The position numbers were made by a program, and so were the translations under genes. DNA of 63,175 nucleotides from Sphingomonas sp. PP-F2F-G114-C0414. Its GTDB lineage: Bacteria; Pseudomonadota; Alphaproteobacteria; Sphingomonadales; Sphingomonadaceae. Each line of letters begins with the position of its first letter. The stretch's first letter is position 1. Positions 60,638 through 63,175 of the stretch are shown here, piece after piece. A model generated the notes under the pieces. The model worked only from the letters and a program-made list of their open reading frames with translations. It searched no databases and was not told where the DNA came from. Location of the stretch: assembly GCF_003688595.1 (NCBI RefSeq), contig NZ_RCWT01000001.1, positions 1 through 63,175 of the forward strand, given 5' to 3'.

Positions 60638-61036
60638 ATGGCTTACACACCCAAGAATACCCCATCGGCACGCGAGCGGCGTGAGCAACGCAATGCAGAC
60701 GACGAAGCAGTCATTCGCGACATCCGCGATAATCCAATCCGGTCGAAGGTCGTCTTTGCAGAATCCGGTCGGGCTCAGGGTACGGTAACACCCCACGACG
60801 ACGGCACTTGGTCGGGATGCCGCTATGGCCCCGGCTATCCGGACAACGTAATCCAGACCCCAACCGAGAACGAGGCGGTTGACTATGTTCTAGACGGTGA
60901 ACAGCTGGGCGACGGGCCCAAAATCCATCCTGCGATCGAGCAAATGTGGAAGGACCAGGAGGAAGAGTCCGACCGCTACACGGCCGAGTTAGCTGCCCGC
61001 GCCGCGAAGCGAAAAGCCGCTAAACAGAAGCCGTAA
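60638..61036 (+). CDS. Hypothetical protein (132 aa)
   Basis: Begins at ATG 60638 behind GGAGGCGCCTG and reads MAYTPKNTPSARERREQRNA with a very charged N-terminus. A beta-rich middle (GTVTPHDDGTWSGCRYGPGYPDNV) and a Lys/Ala-rich end (ELAARAAKRKAAKQKP) suggest a small nucleic-acid-binding protein. It converges with the StbA-like gene (8-base gap). No family recognised. Confidence 0.55.
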   Translation: MAYTPKNTPSARERREQRNADDEAVIRDIRDNPIRSKVVFAESGRAQGTVTPHDDGTWSGCRYGPGYPDNVIQTPTENEAVDYVLDGEQLGDGPKIHPAIEQMWKDQEEESDRYTAELAARAAKRKAAKQKP

Positions 61037-61043
61037 ACTGGGA

Positions 61044-61514
61044 TCACGGTTTATCGCGATTGCGACCTATCAAAAGAGGCCGGCGCGTCATGAACTGATC
61101 GATATAGGCGGCACTTTTTTTCGCGTCGAGAAGGTCAGCGAGAGACGGCTTATCAACCGCCACGGTATCAGGTTCCGGTAATTCCGAGGGGGGATTGCCG
61201 TCCACGATCGATTCCGAATTGGCGCTGGTATTGCGCTCCGTATTCCGTTCGGGCTCCACCCGTTCAACAGGCGGCAATTTGGCTTCAACCGGTTGACCCT
61301 GTGTCGACCGCTGGTCGATTCTGTTGCGGTAGATGTAGCTTTTGAACGTCGAGAAAGTGATTTCCAGCCCGCCAGCGTTAAGGTGTGCGACGATATCCTC
61401 ATAACGTGCCCCGGCGCTAAGCTGGCGTTCGATCTCGGGCATCAAGGCTCGCAATCTCGCTGCCTTTTTCACCTTGGGCACGAATTTGAGGTGGTCGGCT
61501 AGAGGGTCAGTCAT
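61044..61514 (-). CDS. StbA-like plasmid DNA-binding protein
   Basis: Starting at ATG 61514 behind GGAGAG the 156-residue protein has an N-terminal helical DNA-binding region: KKAARLRALMPEIERQLSAGARYEDIVAHLNAGGLEITFSTFKSYIYRNR. The pattern P-x-I-E-x-x-L-x-x-G...L-x-x-x-G-L-x-x-T-F-x-x-F/Y-x-x-Y-L/I-Y-R resembles StbA-type and other conserved proteins next to plasmid mobilisation regions. The C-terminal half is low-complexity and may be flexible. The 11-bp-phased repeats at 61582-61698 lie in its own promoter region, as for StbA of R388. Confidence 0.6.
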   Translation of the reverse strand: MTDPLADHLKFVPKVKKAARLRALMPEIERQLSAGARYEDIVAHLNAGGLEITFSTFKSYIYRNRIDQRSTQGQPVEAKLPPVERVEPERNTERNTSANSESIVDGNPPSELPEPDTVAVDKPSLADLLDAKKSAAYIDQFMTRRPLLIGRNRDKP

Positions 61515-61581
61515 AGCGCTCTCCAACGTTTGTTAGGCTTGGCGAACGGTATGGAACGGCCACTACCGACTGTCCATGGAA

Positions 61582-61698
61582 TTTGCATGCGATATGCATG
61601 TTATATGTAGTCAGAATGCAGGTCGGTTCCGTCTCAGCGCAAGATTTGCAGTCCGGTTGCGTACAGTTTGCAGTCCTTTTGCAACCCGTTTGCAGCCG
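61582..61698. repeat. Two blocks of 11-bp-phased direct repeats (stbDR-like)
   Basis: Block 1: TTTGCATGC, TATGCATGT, TATGTAGTC, AATGCAGGT and a weak fifth GTTCCGTCT at 61582, 61593, 61604, 61615 and 61626. Block 2: TTTGCAGTC, GTTGCGTAC, TTTGCAGTC, TTTGCAACC, TTTGCAGCC at 61645, 61656, 61667, 61678 and 61689. Each unit is nine bases with a 2-base gap, so all units in a block face the same side of the helix. This equals the known stbDR design of R388 (two sets of five 9-bp repeats, 2 bp apart). Confidence 0.75.
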
Positions 61699-61998
61699 AT
61701 CCGGCTGTTTCGCTGGTTCCGCCTGCTGAACTTCGTTCATCAGGGTAGTTTGGACCCCCTTAAAGGTCAGTCAGTCCGTTTCGGAGCTGTCAGAGCTTCA
61801 ATTCCGACCCTTAAATCGATGATTTCGGGTCGTACACCATACGCACCTTCCGGTGCCGATAAGTAATTGATTAGAAACAGTAATTAACATCATTAGCTTA
61901 CCAAGCTGGACCCTAGGAGGACCCCAATAATTGATAAGACACTGTAAAACTGTAAGAAACATGGTATGTATGAGGTCCAAGCTGTAGTCGGAGGCATT
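61699..61998. other. Intergenic region, candidate transfer-origin area
   Basis: About 300 bases between the repeat array and the mobilisation-like gene. It has a hairpin GCACC-TTCC-GGTGC near 61844-61857 and AT-rich sequence after it (CGATAAGTAATTGATTAG). In R388 the stb repeats lie next to oriT, so an oriT may be here. No known nic sequence was recognised. Confidence 0.35.
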
Positions 61999-62394
61999 AT
62001 GGCGCTGTCGGATTCCATCAAGATTCGGTTGAGGGAGGGACAGGCGCTTGTCTATGCCGCCCAAGCCGAACAGCGCGGGGTCGGCATCGCCGCCTACATA
62101 CGCGACCGCCTCGACCAGACCGACAGAATCGATGATGAGCTGGCGAGTATCCGCGCGGCCATGATCGACATGGGTGAAACGATGGACGAGCTTCGCGATC
62201 AGCTGGCCGAGCGGTCCGTTGCCTCTGCTGAAGATCAGCAAACCACTGGCGGATTTAACGCCATGCTGGTCGAAATCCTGTTGCTGCTGCGCACCACCAC
62301 AGACTCGCAAACGAAGAACATGGTTACGTCAGAAGTTGAACGACAGGGACTGAAACCCTTCCGCATTCCGGGACCGCCGACACGGAACCGTTGA
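61999..62394 (+). CDS. Possible mobilisation accessory or ribbon-helix-helix protein
   Basis: The start at 61999 follows GGAGGCATT. The 131-residue protein begins MALSDSIKIRLREGQALVYAAQAEQRGVGIAAYIRDRLDQT, a pattern close to a ribbon-helix-helix domain (strand IKIRL, helix, turn, helix AAYIRDRL). A coiled-coil-like helix follows (IDDELASIRAAMIDMGETMDELRDQLAER), and then a variable end. It resembles MobC/TrwA-type relaxosome helpers. It faces away from the StbA-like gene. Tentative. Confidence 0.5.
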   Translation: MALSDSIKIRLREGQALVYAAQAEQRGVGIAAYIRDRLDQTDRIDDELASIRAAMIDMGETMDELRDQLAERSVASAEDQQTTGGFNAMLVEILLLLRTTTDSQTKNMVTSEVERQGLKPFRIPGPPTRNR

Positions 62395-62463
62395 GCTGGA
62401 AAGGTGGCAGCACAACGCGGGCTTGGCATACGACCGGGCCGGAAAGTCACAGGTCTAAAGAGA

Positions 62464-62847
62464 TTAGCCGGCTGCTCGGCGTGCGATGAATGCGCCAACA
62501 GGCTCCCACGATAAGACGGCCGCTAAAAGCGCGATCACCGTTGTCCAGATCGGGTCGCTGGTGAGGGCATAAGCGGCAAGGCCATACATGGCCGTGCAAT
62601 AGAGAACGCCAATCCCAGTTGTCGTGCGGGGCAGGGCGCTCGCTAGTGCAGTCAGAATTGCAGTTATGACGCCAATCGAGACAAATGCCGCCAGTACGAT
62701 CAGGGCCGGATGCCAATGCAACGCTGTAAGCGCGTTCCATCCCCACACTGCGGCATAAACCGGCACCGCGAGCAGCGGGGCAAAGAAAACAAGCTTGATG
62801 GCGCCCAGAAACAGGCCATCACCTTCGCGGACATATATGCGATCCAT
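62464..62847 (-). CDS. Hypothetical membrane protein (127 aa)
   Basis: Starts MDRIYVREGDGLFLGAIKLV at ATG 62847 behind AAGGGTGGG. Four hydrophobic helices follow: LVFFAPLLAVPVYAAVWGW, PALIVLAAFVSIGVITAILTALA, GVLYCTAMYGLAAYAL, and TTVIALLAAVLSWEPVGAFI. No family recognised. Its promoter region is where the IS element is inserted (left end at 62943), so expression may be changed. Confidence 0.6.
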   Translation of the reverse strand: MDRIYVREGDGLFLGAIKLVFFAPLLAVPVYAAVWGWNALTALHWHPALIVLAAFVSIGVITAILTALASALPRTTTGIGVLYCTAMYGLAAYALTSDPIWTTVIALLAAVLSWEPVGAFIARRAAG

Positions 62848-62938
62848 AACCCACCCTTGACGGATCTCTACCTTCACCACTGCCCGACGGAAGGCATATC
62901 GGCAATATCGACGCGGGACGCGGAAGCATAAGTTACGC

Positions 62939-62942
62939 CTGC
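62939..62942. repeat. Target-site duplication CTGC, left copy
   Basis: CTGC directly precedes the left terminal repeat; the same four bases follow the right end at 228-231. Confidence 0.7.
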
Positions 62943-63175
62943 TGACCTGCTCCCCAGAATTCATGCCATTGGTAAATTAGCTCGTCAGATGGAGACGAGT
63001 GATGCGGCGAGGCCGATTTACCGAGGATCAGATCATTGGCGTGCTGCGCGAGCATGAGACTGGCGTGAAGACCGCCGAGCTGTGCCGGAAGCATGGGATC
63101 AGTGACGCGACGTTCTACAACTGGAAGGCGAAGTACGGCGGGATGACCGTGTCGGAGGCGGCGCGGTTGCGGGCG
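62943..63175 (+). mobile_element. Left end of the IS3-family (IS407-like) element
   Basis: Begins with the terminal repeat TGACCTGCTCCCC (62943-62955), then a 46-base leader and orfA. The repeat is complementary to 215-227. From here to the window end is 233 bases, and the right end adds 227, so about 0.7-0.8 kb of a typical 1.2-kb IS407-type element is not in the window. Confidence 0.88.
63002..63175 (+). CDS. IS3-family transposase OrfA, N-terminal part
   Basis: The frame opens at ATG 63002 and runs to the window end. It reads RFTEDQIIGVLREHETGVKT, then LCRKHGISDATFYNWKAKYG and VSEAARLRA, the HTH domain of IS407-group OrfA. OrfA is normally about 87 residues and joins OrfB by a -1 frameshift. 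The rest lies outside the window. Confidence 0.92.
   Translation, partial: MRRGRFTEDQIIGVLREHETGVKTAELCRKHGISDATFYNWKAKYGGMTVSEAARLRA

Noticed and set aside
61507..61740. 77-codon leftward frame upstream of the StbA-like gene
   Set aside because: It is made of the phased direct repeats (TTTGCAGTC), read through as protein; an operator array explains the sequence better.
1..63175. CRISPR array or tRNA/rRNA gene
   Set aside because: No regularly spaced identical repeats with unique spacers and no recognisable tRNA or rRNA sequence were seen.

Overview
The window looks like almost all of a plasmid of about 64 kb from a sphingomonad-type alphaproteobacterium (Sphingomonas, Sphingobium or a relative). 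The evidence is the high GC, the replication and partition block with an RPA-type initiator, an alphaproteobacterial LexA box (GTTC-N7-GTTC) in front of imuA, and gene families typical of that order. The two ends are the two halves of one IS3-family (IS407-like) element. Terminal repeats TGACCTGCTCCCC (62943) and GGGGAGCAGGTCA (215) are each bordered on the outside by CTGC, as expected for a single insertion in a circular molecule whose middle (about 0.7-0.8 kb by inference) is missing.

Layout. 1-6 kb: IS end, small lipoproteins including an I78-type inhibitor, a PIN toxin with an excisionase-like antitoxin, decayed sequence, a DUF892 ferritin-like protein and a nucleoside deaminase. 6-13.5 kb: a SirB1-like protein, then the SOS mutagenesis cassette imuA-imuB-dnaE2 with two further coupled genes and a perfect LexA box. 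14-17.6 kb: HNH nuclease, small proteins, an FKBP isomerase and a truncated nucleosidase. 17.7-31.6 kb: two operons and one single gene for YVTN beta-propeller proteins, two of them with DUF305 partners and one with an ECF sigma/anti-sigma pair; between them lie a serine recombinase, a small repeat-rich region and a DUF202-SLC13-ClC transport group. 31.6-36.6 kb: malate dehydrogenase and a LysR-TDT/SLAC1-SorA-SorB sulfite module. 36.9-40 kb: arsR-arsC-arsB-ynfA-arsH.

40.3-50.6 kb is the most striking part. It is an 8.5-kb fluoride-resistance operon read leftward from a fluoride (crcB-type) riboswitch at 49141-49206: ClC-type F- antiporter, DUF190, EamA half-transporter, NPP-type phosphatase, two histidine phosphatases, universal stress protein, enolase, a half-length UppP and CrcB. 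Exporters are thus combined with a spare copy of fluoride-sensitive glycolytic steps. A second, broken fluoride set (ClC fragment, frameshifted DUF190, crcB with an in-frame stop) points the other way at 49.3-50.6 kb. 50.7-54.5 kb: a second sulfite module (MgtC, cytoplasmic sulfite oxidase, YeiH, frameshifted LysR).

55-63 kb is the plasmid backbone: parA, parB, two 18-bp parS-like palindromes, repA, five iteron-like repeats, a decayed HAD gene, a StbA-like DNA-binding protein facing two blocks of 11-bp-phased repeats that resemble the stbDR arrays of plasmid R388, and a probable mobilisation accessory protein. Overall this is an inorganic-stress plasmid (fluoride, arsenic, sulfite, DNA damage) with several decaying duplicates. 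All assignments rest on reading the sequence and on remembered family features; no database search was run.
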